From assembly GCA_900755035.1 (NCBI GenBank), contig CAAEEZ010000017.1, positions 248,001 to 312,000 on the forward strand: a DNA stretch of 64,000 bases, written 5' to 3'. The translations under genes were made by a program, and so were the position numbers. Positions within the stretch are counted from its first letter, which is position 1; every line of letters begins with the position of its first letter. The DNA is from Clostridia bacterium (GTDB taxonomy: Bacteria; Bacillota; Clostridia; Christensenellales; CAAEEZ01). Below, piece after piece: positions 51,201 to 60,885 of this stretch. The notes beneath the pieces are model-generated. The model had not been told where the DNA came from. It did no database searches and saw only the letters and a list, made by a program, of their open reading frames with translations.

Positions 51201-54200
51201 GTCTTGAGCTGCGCCGGTAATACCATCGTCTAGCATTAAAGCCATATCAAGTTGAAGTTTATACTTCTCGTCTTTTGCAAGTATTCCATCGTTTTCAAGT
51301 GGCATATAAACTTCTACGTTTTCCTTAGTGCCGCCAATCATTGAATAGATTAGATTTACAAAGTATTTTCTTCCGTCCGCACCTTTGTATCTAGTGTTGT
51401 AAACTACTATGCCGTTAGCGTCAATATTTACAGGACGAGGGCTAATCGTACCCGTTAGTCCTTCTATTGCGCCACAAGCAACTAGGTTGTAGTTTTCGTG
51501 TAATTCTAGGTCGTCGCTAACGTTTAAGTCAGAAAGTTCAGCTCCGTTTAGTACTATCTTCTTTTGGATACCTGCCCATTCGTCGATAAATCCTGCACCG
51601 CCTGTTGCCTTGATACCAACCAAATCTTTATCTAAATCGATAATACCTTCGATAATGTAATCGCTTGGTTGCAAATCAACGTTAACTAGCGTTGTACCGT
51701 CGTAAACTTTCGAGATTTCCGATTGGAAAGCAGGATTTATCTTAATCGTTACGTCACGTTTTAGAATTTCGCCAACTATATAAATTTTACCGCTTAAAGC
51801 GCCGTCCTCAAATCTATAATTTGGATTAGCTCCGTCTGCAAGTTTTGCAGGAACATTCAAAACGTAGCTTCCTGCATTATACTCAGGGAATTCTATCGCC
51901 TTAAAGTCGATAATCAAATCTAATTTATCAGCGCCAAACAATACAGGTCTTAAATATACTTCCGATCCGTCCGTAAACGTATACTTAAATCCATCTTGCA
52001 TAGGTGCTTCGTCGCCACTAACGTTTATTCCCACTTGCTTATCGTAAGTTTTTATTACGCACGAATCGCCTTCGGCTTTGATAATAAACGGAGTTATTTT
52101 TGCATTTTGCAAATTCTTCAAATAATTATAAGTATTATTTGCTGGTGTTGTAAACGTAATTTTTTCGTTATTTACCATAACGTTTACGTTTGAAACAAAG
52201 TTTGCAATAGCAGTTACAGCGTCTACCGTAAAAGTAACGGTTAGATTTTCACCAACGTCTTTTTGGCTAAATACAGCCTTTACGTCCAATTTATCAATAA
52301 ATTTTTCAATTGATTTTGGAATATCTTTCGTAACGGTTAGGCTCATATCCACTGTTCCGTTGTACTCTTTTGCTATTATTGATTCAAGAATTTCAGGAAC
52401 GCTGATGTTTATATTTGCTGGCGTTACGTTTACGGTTTGATTATTCAATATTACTTCATTATTTTCTATTGAAACGTTAACCGTATCAACTTCACCATTT
52501 ACTTTTACTCCACCGCTTGCTAATTCGAAAGTGAAGTTCTTTAACATATCAGGGTTGATAGTTAATTTGAACACAACTTTTTTGCCGCTTGCAACGTTGA
52601 TATCGCTTAATTCGCCGTCAAAAGTAACTACCGTGTTTATATCAACGTTAGTTGCCATAGGGTTTTTGTAGTGATATTTACCACTAGCGCCTACGTCGGT
52701 AGTATTGTCGAATTCCTTTTCTTTATTATAGATAAATTCGTCAACGACGATAATACGCTTGGTAATTACAAACTTGGTAACAGTAGCCACGCTAGAACCC
52801 GTCGTCTTTAATTTGTAATTTGGATTATCAATAGTTCCGTTAAGGATAAAGTCGTACTCGCCTGCATCCTCACCTTGTACTCTTGACAACGAAGTTTTGG
52901 TAAAGTTAACCGTATCGCCACTTATTATGCCATAAGGAATAAAGTAATAATTATCAAGACTTGGATCTATATTTCCAAACTCTTTTCCTACAATTTTATC
53001 TTTATGTCCTAACCCAATAGTTATCTCTTTTTGTTCTACTCTTACAAAGTAATTGTTTTCAGTAGGCTCGCTAATTAGGTAGTTGCCTCTAAACGTATTG
53101 TTTTGGTCATTTGTAAACCAAATATCAGCGTCACTATCAAGCACTATCGTATACTTAGTATTAGCGTTATATAGACCAATCGCATTAGTTGGTGCGTGCA
53201 ATAAGAACTTACCATTTAGGAAACCACTTACTGTCATACCTTGTTCATCCACTACGGTAAATACGTCGCTAAGTTTAACATTACCTTGCTTAAAACCATA
53301 TACGAATACTTTATAGAATACGCCAGATTCATTTGTAGAGAAGAAATCAGGATTGTATTTTAACGTTATTCGTTTAGGGTTAATAGCAATTTTTGTACTA
53401 TTTGCCGAGTAATCGTCAACGCTATAATTTTTTGTAGCGTTTTCTTTGTAGCGTACTCTTACTGAAAGTGTACCTACGTTGGCGTTTCTTACGTCAACTT
53501 CCTTGCCGGTACGAATATCTACAAAGTAAATTTCTAGATTAGCTTTATCAGCTGTAATATCTACGACTTCTCCGCCATCTAACTTCGTAAATTTCAATGA
53601 ATTTAGCAAGTTTGTAATTAGAGTATTATAATCGAACGCATCACTATAAATTAAACCGCTATGTACGTAGCCAAACTCTGCAATTACGCTTGCGCCAACA
53701 ACTATCACTTTACCTCCAATTTCGGTAAAGATTAGGTTGTAGTTATTTAGTACAGGGTCGGTTAATTCAAAGTCGTTTTTAACAATTACGTACTCGCCCA
53801 CCGTTAGCGCGCCCGTTTCGTTAATTTTTAATATCTTGTTAGCGATTGCTCTAAACGCTGCGCTATCAACGTCTAGTACGCCAACAAATTCAGCCAAAAT
53901 AGATACGTTACTAGCATCAGTACCAGCCGATACAGTAAGATTATTAGCAAATACTTTAACGTCTCTCTTAATAATATCGATAGTATCCGTGCTTAAATTT
54001 ATTACGTAGTACTCGCTATGCAACTTATTTACAACCTTTACGCCGGTAGCAACTGCGGTATTATATTCAAGAGTACCACCTACGTTAGCCTCATAGCCAT
54101 CTAGCAAGTTGTTAGATAAGGTGTAATTTAACTTATCACCATATTTTATAGCGCCATTTACAAGCGTTAAATGAGCAGTCAAAGCATTTTCAGGAGTAGT

Positions 54201-57200
54201 AGCGCCACGTTTGGTGATATTACCTTTTTCAGTCATTTCACCTTCGCCGTTTACTAATAAGTAGTTGTTTAAGTTAGCCCCATTAGACGTTGCCATAGCG
54301 CTAGCGTAACTTACGGTTTTGTTTTCGCCAATAAATTTATCGGCAAAGTTACCTTTAACGGTAATAGTTACGTTTTCAGTGCCAACGCCGTAATTTTTGT
54401 TAGGGTCGGTTAAAGCAATGGTAATATCAGTTTTTCCGTCGAAGTCCTTATTTAATTTTTGACTAGTAGCAAGCGAACCTTTTACGTCAATTTCCACAGG
54501 TTTTACGTTAAAGTTTACAACCTTTCTACCGTATTGTGTATCGTTACTAAATTCAGCAACAGCCACGTACTCGCCTGCGTTTACCACGCTTTCAGTCTTT
54601 TTAGCATCGTCAACCACGCTACCTAAGTAATAGGTAACGATAATATCGCCCGTCGTACCTTCTGGCAAACTAAATTCAATCTTTTTGCCGGTAGCCGAAT
54701 ATACGATATTTGCAATATCGGTTTTTAGAGTAATTTCTACCACTTCTTTGCCGTCGAAAATTCTTACACTGATAGTAATGCTACCCTCGTAATTTTTATC
54801 CTCCACAACAATGGTTAAATTACCACTTTGAGCAAACCAATCTGCAAACGACGTGGTTAGGTCTACGTTTGCTCCGTCCTTAACCAATTTCAAGGTAGGC
54901 TTTGCCTCACCTATCGTATTTTGATAAGTAAAATCGGTATCTTTTAGCGTTGCATCGTTCTTACCGAACACACTACTACCGTTATACGATAGTTCTACCG
55001 TGCGTTTCTTAACAACGATAGTTACGCCTTTAATATCTTTTACCGCCGTAAAATCGTAGTTCTTTGCTTTTGCGCCCGTGTAGTTAATACCTATAATATT
55101 TCTGTTACTGTAACTACCTGCATCAACAGTATCCAACATCGATTGAGCATTACCGATAATTTCGTCAACTATGCCAGGTACTTTGAAGGAGAAACTATAA
55201 GTTTGAGTATTATCAAATACTTTCTCGTATTTTAGTCCTTCAAATATTGTTACATCTAGTTTTAATTGTTTAATCTCGAAGTCGTATTCGGTCTTAGCAA
55301 ATTTAACACCACTATAATTTACGTCGTCAACGGTTGCCGAGTTTACGTCGATATATAGTTTATATCCCGTTCCAGCATCTACGTACGCCTCTTTGGTAAA
55401 CACGTTAAATCTAATGGTTTTGCCATTATCCGTAGTAACTACCATTTCTGGAACATATGCACTACCGGTATAAACTATATTACCGAATTTTTCAGTTATT
55501 ACATTGTCTGCATTGAAAGTATACAATGCCTTATCAATATAGAAGTACACTTCGTTATGCGTTACTTCGTAGTTGTTTAATAGATTGCCTTCGGCGTCCT
55601 TTTCAGTCGAGCGAATTACGATTTTGTAACTACCAACGCCCTTGCTGGTATCGTTCATAAAAGTAACGGCTAATTCGCTACCTATGTATGCAGCAAACTT
55701 ACTGTTATCTTCACCAATTACTGTGAAAGTAATAGAACTAATAGCGTCGGCAAACGGCTCTAAGAACGGTCTGTGTAGTTTTGCAAAGTCTGTTTCACTT
55801 CCCTTTGCCGTAGTAAAGCCCGTAATCGTTGCCGAAACACGTTTTGCTTTTACCGTGAATTTGTAGTCGGTTTGCGGTACGAATTTGTAGTTTTTCGTGC
55901 CTGTCGTAGTTACCAACGCATCGTAATTATCAACTGCAACGATAGTATATACGTTTGCGTTTTTAACTTCGTCTTTAATCGTAAATGCGTTTTTAGCATT
56001 ATCGAAGTTGTATTTTTCTTTATCGTTACCAATAAATCCTGTAATGCCGTCGATATTAGCAACTAGATATTTTGTAAAATCGCTAATTGCGACCCCATCG
56101 TAAGTTTTTTCAAGTACGGACTTGTTCACGTCAAGACTTACGTACAAGGTTTTAGGCCTAATGGTAAGTTGATATGTATCAAACTGAACGTTGTAATTTT
56201 TGATTACTGCATTATCTTTTAATGCATACGTCAAATTGTACGTACCTACGTCTTTAGTTTGAGTAAATTCAGCAATATTAGATACTTGCAAATATTGCAA
56301 AATATCATCCTTGTTGTCGCCTGATACTAATCCTTCTCTAAACGATAAGTTTGCAGTCGCCAAGAAGTTAGGCACAGTGCCGTACTCAACGTTAAGTATT
56401 TTATCAGATACTACCAGGGTGATAGTCTTAGGTTGCAAATCAATAGAATACTTGGTTTTATCTACAACAAGTTCAAAGTTTTTGCCGTTCTCTTTTAGCG
56501 ACAAACCACTTGCCGAGAAGTAGTACTTGCCAACAGGCGAATTATACTTAATTGTTACGCCGTTTTCATTAACTAGTTCTAGTTTTCCGTTAAAGTCGGC
56601 AGTCGGCTTAGTTGCTAGGTCGCTAATATCCGTATCCAACAAAGTGATAACTATATTAGATAGGTCAAAAGGACCACCATAGTTTAAGGTAGGCAGATTT
56701 TCTAATACTAAATTTACCTTTCTTCTAATAACTTCCAATTTTAAGTCTATAATTTTACCATTATATACGAAGTTAAACTTATAGTTAACGCTTCTATCTT
56801 CGCCGTGATTATTCTTATCTTTCGTAAAGATTAAATCATACGTACCTATTTCAACGTTGTTTAATTCTTGTACGGCTATACCGTTTCTTAGCACGCCGAA
56901 TACCATATTTACATACGCTTGGTCTTCCGGCACAAGATTTTTCTTATATTCTACGTTGAACGTTACGTTTCTACCGTATTCAGTAGTTATAACTTTTTTG
57001 CCGTCCTTATCAGTAAACGTATAATCACCTTGTAGTTCTACGTTTACTGCTTTTGGATTGATATACACGTAGAAGGTTTTAGGACTACGCATAGTGAACA
57101 TATCGGTGGTATCTTTAATATCGATATCAATAGCGTATCCTTGCGCTTGAACGAATTTAATACCTTGCCACTTGCCACCTGCAAAGTACTTGCTGATTAT

Positions 57201-60185
57201 GCCGTTTACGATTTCGTTATTTTCGTTGCTAGCATCTTTAACTACTAGCGTTCTATCCGTTCCGTCGTAGGAAAACTCGGTCTTGACGCTAGGGTCTGTT
57301 GAAAGAGCCGTATCTTCCATATATACTTTAATATCTATATACTTAAATATAAGTACATTTATATCGTAGTTTGCAATGGTGGTATCCCCGTCTTGGTACT
57401 CACCTACAACTATTTTCTTAGCGCCTTCCGAAACAAGCGGATTTTTGCCGTTTGCCGTTTGCTTAACGGCGTAGTACTCGTATACGTCGGTGTTGTCAAA
57501 CTTAATGAAAATATATTGTCCCCTATGGAAAGTTTCGTTTTGTATATCTTCAAGTGACTTAGGCACTGCTATGCTTACGTCGGAACTATCGCCAACTAGG
57601 AAAGTAACCATCGGAGGGATATTTTCGTTAGAGTGGCTTACAAGCACCTTGCCAATATCGTAATGTGTAGCGTCAAAGTCGATAGACGGCGTAGTGATAG
57701 TAGATACGTTGCCCGCTTGGTCTGTTACGGTAAGCGTAATCACGTTGCCTGCCTTGTTTTCTAACGGCAAGAACACTTCTATTTGATTATAGTTATTTTG
57801 CCTTACTTCAAAATCGCCAAAGTTATATTTAGCGTACACGTCGTTAATTAGCAAACCTTCTTTTGATGCATCTATTACCAGCCAAATACCTTTGCCTTTT
57901 GTCGTATGGTCTTCATATATACTATCTGCAAAAGTATACCAACGCTTTTCTACGTCAAACAGATTGGATAATATTTCGCCGTTTTCGTCGGTAAACGGCT
58001 TTTTAACGTCCACCATAATTTGAGCGTTATCGGTGGTGATTACGTTTATATTTCTATATCCACCTTTTACGTAAACCTTTTCGTTAAATTCAGCCTTACC
58101 TACCATAAGCATTTTAGCGTCGAACGATGCGTAGTAATATTCGCTTTCAACGGTTAGATTATCTAATTTTACTTCTTCTTTTGCAAGCGTAATGGTTATA
58201 CCGTTAAATGCAATAGTATTACCACTTTCGTTACTAAATTCAAAATTAGGCATGAAGTGATAAGTTTCGGTTAGGTTAAATTTAACGTAAATTTTACCAC
58301 CCGTTATCCAATTATTGCCAAATACTTCATTAGTTACCCAAGTTTCGCCTTGGCTTAGCATAAATTTGTCTATATCGATAACTGCGCCGTTATCATAGTC
58401 GATAACTAAGCCGTAGTATTCGGACATATTGCCAACTTTATCTCTTACCTGGTAGAACAATACGTACCTGCCGTATTTAGCCGTTTTGTCTTCGGCTGTA
58501 AATAAGTCGCTAATAATATCCGATAGCTTAAACGTGTAGGTAGTACCCGATATTGTTTTATTTTCAAGTCTGCCTTCTGCGTTTGTCGCAAAATTATTCA
58601 AATCGGCCTTGTTAAACGTATAAGTATCGTCTACTTTTTTTAGATACAAGTTGATATAATCTACTCCGCTTGGCATAGTACCGTCGTGGCTAGTATCACG
58701 AATGTTGCTTATCGTTATTTCTCTATTTGCGTCGTTTGTCGTAAACCAACTATCAATCGACATAGTAGCTTCGCTAGGTGCACCTTTGTCGATTTTAGCC
58801 ACCGTAAAACGCACGGTTTCAAATTTAGTTGAACCACTTTTAGATGTAAGCCTTGCCTCATATTGTCCGTTTTCGTCCAAACCGGAGAATCTTAAAGTAT
58901 ATTTTTTCTTGCTATTTTCGGTATCCGTAACGACCGAAACGTCCGCTCTAGGTAACGCTTCGCCCTTCTTGGTGGTTAGGTCTCCGTTTGTTTTGAATAT
59001 TTCTACCTTGTAGTTGGTTTGGTAATCACCATTTAGTTGATAATATAGTTCAAGGTCAACTGCTTTGTTGTCTTTTGTAAATTCGTTTGCTTTATCCACC
59101 GTATACGTAGGTGCTAGGTACGGCGACGTGTAGTTAAACGTAAGTTGAACTTCTTGTAGCAATAGTTCGTTATTCCAATCAAGAGCGGTTTGAAATATAG
59201 AGGCATTACCATACTCGGAATTTGCCGTAAGCACGGTAGCCGAAAGTTTTATCCAAGTAGAGCCGTTTAACGCCACTTCGCCCGTATTTCTCTCAGACAA
59301 AGTATTTGCGCTTCTGCCCTTGTCGTTTATATCCTTGCTAACGTACTGACTGCCGCCTTTTCTGGTAAAATCGCCAGGGCCAAAATTGTTATTATTTATT
59401 TCACCAACTTGAAGGTCAAGTACAAGTAGCGATCTTATTTGTCCCCAACCTCCCCTGTCTCCATGCCATACTTGGCATTTCATTTCGGCATTTGCCTTAA
59501 CAGTTAGGCTATTAGCAAGTTCAGTAGGAACTTTTATGTAAGTGTAGAAGTAAGCGTTTGCTCTTTCCCAATCGTGCTTATCACCATTACTGTTATAAGC
59601 GATATTAGTAGCGCCGTTCGCCCTGTAATGTATCCATTGCTCGTGCGAGTCGGTAGCGTGCGTGCCGTTCGATACTGTAATATCTGCGCCGTTATGACTA
59701 CCGTATCCTTTCGTAATTCCTGTTCCAATTCCGAAATGGTTTATCATATCGCTAAGGGTAACGGTTTGCTTAAAATTACCTTTGGTAAACGTATCTTTGG
59801 TTAAGGTTTGTTTGTTAAAAATACCCTCGCCCGTAGACAAATCGTAGTAGTTCGGTAAGAATTGCATACCGCTTGCGTGACTAACTGCATCTTGGTTCAT
59901 ACCCGAAGTATCGGAACCTGCGCCGAAATACGCCCTGCTTAACTCGTTGTTGTGGAAAAACGTTCTAAAATCCTTAATATGACCGTCTGGCGCCCCTTCA
60001 CCCGATAAGTCAATGATTTCACTGCTTGTATAGTACGATTGACTAATAGACGGGGTTTTGTTACTGTAAGACAACGCATACGTTTGCGTATTGTAAAATG
60101 GCGTTACAACGAACGCCGTTAAACACATCGCAAAAACAAGTAACATAAATGCGAATTTGCCATACCCCTTGCTCAATTTTCTCAT
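48291..60185 (-). CDS. Giant MBG/YDG-repeat surface protein (3964 aa)
   Basis: A single uninterrupted frame of 11.9 kb. Signal peptide (about 1-38: basic start, then FAFMLLVFAMCLTAFVV). An N-terminal region (about 40-350) of unknown fold, then Ig/Fn3-like stretches to about 960, then a long array of MBG/YDG-type beta modules. Module marks are a Y/F-D/N-G/N-T turn (KTYDGVA, KVFDNTQ, KDFDGKT, KEFDNTT, KEYNGTV, KTYDKQV, KVYDGTT, KTYDGSN, KEYDGTR near residues 1361, 1655, 1913, 2491, 2608, 2711, 2825, 3085, 3188) and YG(D/G/N) turns such as LEYGDKLPSL. The end is one transmembrane helix and a short RKKKRVFVNKK tail, so it is membrane-anchored; there is no LPXTG. Probably an adhesin or stalk. AGGAGG precedes the ATG. 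Confidence 0.9.
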   Translation of the reverse strand: MRKLSKGYGKFAFMLLVFAMCLTAFVVTPFYNTQTYALSYSNKTPSISQSYYTSSEIIDLSGEGAPDGHIKDFRTFFHNNELSRAYFGAGSDTSGMNQDAVSHASGMQFLPNYYDLSTGEGIFNKQTLTKDTFTKGNFKQTVTLSDMINHFGIGTGITKGYGSHNGADITVSNGTHATDSHEQWIHYRANGATNIAYNSNGDKHDWERANAYFYTYIKVPTELANSLTVKANAEMKCQVWHGDRGGWGQIRSLLVLDLQVGEINNNNFGPGDFTRKGGSQYVSKDINDKGRSANTLSERNTGEVALNGSTWIKLSATVLTANSEYGNASIFQTALDWNNELLLQEVQLTFNYTSPYLAPTYTVDKANEFTKDNKAVDLELYYQLNGDYQTNYKVEIFKTNGDLTTKKGEALPRADVSVVTDTENSKKKYTLRFSGLDENGQYEARLTSKSGSTKFETVRFTVAKIDKGAPSEATMSIDSWFTTNDANREITISNIRDTSHDGTMPSGVDYINLYLKKVDDTYTFNKADLNNFATNAEGRLENKTISGTTYTFKLSDIISDLFTAEDKTAKYGRYVLFYQVRDKVGNMSEYYGLVIDYDNGAVIDIDKFMLSQGETWVTNEVFGNNWITGGKIYVKFNLTETYHFMPNFEFSNESGNTIAFNGITITLAKEEVKLDNLTVESEYYYASFDAKMLMVGKAEFNEKVYVKGGYRNINVITTDNAQIMVDVKKPFTDENGEILSNLFDVEKRWYTFADSIYEDHTTKGKGIWLVIDASKEGLLINDVYAKYNFGDFEVRQNNYNQIEVFLPLENKAGNVITLTVTDQAGNVSTITTPSIDFDATHYDIGKVLVSHSNENIPPMVTFLVGDSSDVSIAVPKSLEDIQNETFHRGQYIFIKFDNTDVYEYYAVKQTANGKNPLVSEGAKKIVVGEYQDGDTTIANYDINVLIFKYIDIKVYMEDTALSTDPSVKTEFSYDGTDRTLVVKDASNENNEIVNGIISKYFAGGKWQGIKFVQAQGYAIDIDIKDTTDMFTMRSPKTFYVYINPKAVNVELQGDYTFTDKDGKKVITTEYGRNVTFNVEYKKNLVPEDQAYVNMVFGVLRNGIAVQELNNVEIGTYDLIFTKDKNNHGEDRSVNYKFNFVYNGKIIDLKLEVIRRKVNLVLENLPTLNYGGPFDLSNIVITLLDTDISDLATKPTADFNGKLELVNENGVTIKYNSPVGKYYFSASGLSLKENGKNFELVVDKTKYSIDLQPKTITLVVSDKILNVEYGTVPNFLATANLSFREGLVSGDNKDDILQYLQVSNIAEFTQTKDVGTYNLTYALKDNAVIKNYNVQFDTYQLTIRPKTLYVSLDVNKSVLEKTYDGVAISDFTKYLVANIDGITGFIGNDKEKYNFDNAKNAFTIKDEVKNANVYTIVAVDNYDALVTTTGTKNYKFVPQTDYKFTVKAKRVSATITGFTTAKGSETDFAKLHRPFLEPFADAISSITFTVIGEDNSKFAAYIGSELAVTFMNDTSKGVGSYKIVIRSTEKDAEGNLLNNYEVTHNEVYFYIDKALYTFNADNVITEKFGNIVYTGSAYVPEMVVTTDNGKTIRFNVFTKEAYVDAGTGYKLYIDVNSATVDDVNYSGVKFAKTEYDFEIKQLKLDVTIFEGLKYEKVFDNTQTYSFSFKVPGIVDEIIGNAQSMLDTVDAGSYSNRNIIGINYTGAKAKNYDFTAVKDIKGVTIVVKKRTVELSYNGSSVFGKNDATLKDTDFTYQNTIGEAKPTLKLVKDGANVDLTTSFADWFAQSGNLTIVVEDKNYEGSITISVRIFDGKEVVEITLKTDIANIVYSATGKKIEFSLPEGTTGDIIVTYYLGSVVDDAKKTESVVNAGEYVAVAEFSNDTQYGRKVVNFNVKPVEIDVKGSLATSQKLNKDFDGKTDITIALTDPNKNYGVGTENVTITVKGNFADKFIGENKTVSYASAMATSNGANLNNYLLVNGEGEMTEKGNITKRGATTPENALTAHLTLVNGAIKYGDKLNYTLSNNLLDGYEANVGGTLEYNTAVATGVKVVNKLHSEYYVINLSTDTIDIIKRDVKVFANNLTVSAGTDASNVSILAEFVGVLDVDSAAFRAIANKILKINETGALTVGEYVIVKNDFELTDPVLNNYNLIFTEIGGKVIVVGASVIAEFGYVHSGLIYSDAFDYNTLITNLLNSLKFTKLDGGEVVDITADKANLEIYFVDIRTGKEVDVRNANVGTLSVRVRYKENATKNYSVDDYSANSTKIAINPKRITLKYNPDFFSTNESGVFYKVFVYGFKQGNVKLSDVFTVVDEQGMTVSGFLNGKFLLHAPTNAIGLYNANTKYTIVLDSDADIWFTNDQNNTFRGNYLISEPTENNYFVRVEQKEITIGLGHKDKIVGKEFGNIDPSLDNYYFIPYGIISGDTVNFTKTSLSRVQGEDAGEYDFILNGTIDNPNYKLKTTGSSVATVTKFVITKRIIVVDEFIYNKEKEFDNTTDVGASGKYHYKNPMATNVDINTVVTFDGELSDINVASGKKVVFKLTINPDMLKNFTFELASGGVKVNGEVDTVNVSIENNEVILNNQTVNVTPANINISVPEILESIIAKEYNGTVDMSLTVTKDIPKSIEKFIDKLDVKAVFSQKDVGENLTVTFTVDAVTAIANFVSNVNVMVNNEKITFTTPANNTYNYLKNLQNAKITPFIIKAEGDSCVIKTYDKQVGINVSGDEAPMQDGFKYTFTDGSEVYLRPVLFGADKLDLIIDFKAIEFPEYNAGSYVLNVPAKLADGANPNYRFEDGALSGKIYIVGEILKRDVTIKINPAFQSEISKVYDGTTLVNVDLQPSDYIIEGIIDLDKDLVGIKATGGAGFIDEWAGIQKKIVLNGAELSDLNVSDDLELHENYNLVACGAIEGLTGTISPRPVNIDANGIVVYNTRYKGADGRKYFVNLIYSMIGGTKENVEVYMPLENDGILAKDEKYKLQLDMALMLDDGITGAAQDVYLNSNIAYGFKSTAYFVDETEKQNAIKAQQSYQIGNHADIFSNADSNGRRKLTKGRNVDTNLVPTGAKTYIKPFEITNSDITFTAEVFNKTYDGSNNLNPRIIALVRRSGYDFLKDEIRGINIKNTEGVYGSSNVGTYDITLELDTSNIEMVVSAITKSSWYTFAPDFVPFINVKSKIVPRVVNVKATVFDKEYDGTRNAINGKHYKLSISEAITGKLEGLMPKDKGQVEVLCDARYNTENVTDSAILTFSKFRFNTEFGNGVYKNYKIKVLQQGVQVEKVDFANCKIVPKKLTLVLSDLKLEYGDKLPSLSALNSLITITPNGFVGNDSLPDSFVNTIKFKYTSSKYFEGAILDANLRLNTTTGKYEANNKAISIDFQTDILKNYYIVVENADIEIAKLEVFITLDKESLLLTSKYGNNVNDILSLITFSNSKDAVLDANKLSRYIIIKGLPDALSNVGEYPLSIGLLTSTSGIDNYTFKVEEFNNAGYVYTINPATIEYRTDSMDYTFEYEQDQDYKKALLNKFAVTNVVENSYVVVNKILGVIENGEFVEKNVLLNEVSVFTNLAIKFVVHDSRVEKQNYEELVITLGKVEITPKKVVLNMKPYTTQFDANGGIQTYPDMNTSIPTLYKDVIKTFIIDANGNVVENVSAIGKYTVIAYSNDAKFRVSEQFASGFDTSKILDKVYRDKLNNGFAVANFNVTKIKVNVFIKQDEYVATSDSTKILEQFMKNITLDNKNLTSANIKLPNAQLLDFTKPTIKDISVSLIGQDVLGNSCDNYELVFVNSPTITIGTNKITDSENKDWTISSVDNGALEQNLVVNGVDYRVGNKHDIQSVFNKDSLMFNSDIVSADNVNFMVRVDGKLTEKVNVKLNVTGADTKKGFYLVNDFGVCKKIDNVKYVTEGGKTYAVFTTDELGWFVFADAEPNTTVIAASVAIGVMSAIIVALIVVLAVGLHRKKKRVFVNKK

Positions 60186-60265
60186 AAACTCCTCCTAGCA
60201 CGGAATTTTTGTAAAATTTATATTATTTTTATAAAATTCCCAAAATATAATATAACTCTTAAATT

Positions 60266-60294
60266 ATTTTACATTACAAAATAAGTCAAGTCAA
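60266..60294 (-). promoter_or_regulatory. Promoter of the giant surface protein gene
   Basis: Minus-strand TTGACT (60294-60289), 17-base spacer, TAAAAT (60271-60266). A second overlapping TTGACT is at 60289-60284. Confidence 0.65.
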
Positions 60295-60830
60295 CACTAA
60301 ACCCAAAAATACTTGCCATTTTTTACTCTTTTTTTGCTATTTTTTACTTAATTTTCTTTAATTTTTTTCAAAAGCACACAAAAGCCTACGACAATTAAAC
60401 TGATAAAACTAAAAGCCGTGCGAATTTGCAAGCAAAACGACGCCTAAAATATAGCGTTATCGCTAGTTAGTTTTGGAAGTTTCGAAGTAAAATTTAGCAG
60501 TTTTTTGCTAACTAATTTTTGCTATATTCGTATCCGATTTTTCTGTTTGCAATAGGCAAAAAATACTCCATAAATGAACGCAAAATTTAAGCGTTTCATT
60601 TTGTAGTATTCAACCGTGGAAATAAGCGAAACTGCAAAATGCCTAACTTTTCGCTAAATGAATAAGTAAAAAATGCTTTTAGCAAAACAAAAACTAATTG
60701 AATTATAGTTTTTTTAACAAAATAAAGCCAATGAAAATGCACCTAATATACGAAATATTATACAAGCAACTACCTAACCGATACAAAACCAAACCTCTAC
60801 TATTTAGTTGGGTTTTAGTGCATTTTTATA
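60295..60830. other. Non-coding gap upstream of the giant gene
   Basis: About 540 bases without a supported frame. Noted: a TTAGCA / TGCTAA hairpin near 60497-60514 and a longer imperfect one, AAATGAACGC / GCGTTTCATTT, near 60573-60603. A small RNA is possible but I see no terminator or clear promoter. The words AAAATGC and GCAAAA recur, giving a loosely repetitive look. Confidence 0.5.
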
Positions 60831-60831
60831 T

Positions 60832-60855
60832 AAAAACCGCTAGCCGAAGCTAGCG
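60832..60855 (-). terminator. Terminator of the YitT-family gene
   Basis: Seven-base stem CGCTAGC / GCTAGCG with loop CGAA, followed on the minus strand by GTTTTTATAT. Confidence 0.82.
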
Positions 60856-60885
60856 AAAATAATCGTTATTACAAACACGCTTTAA

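Noticed and set aside
48291..60185. Several small plus-strand frames within the giant gene (e.g. 53083-53316, 55642-55866, 58702-59013)
   Set aside because: All lie antisense to a continuous coding frame and lack ribosome sites.
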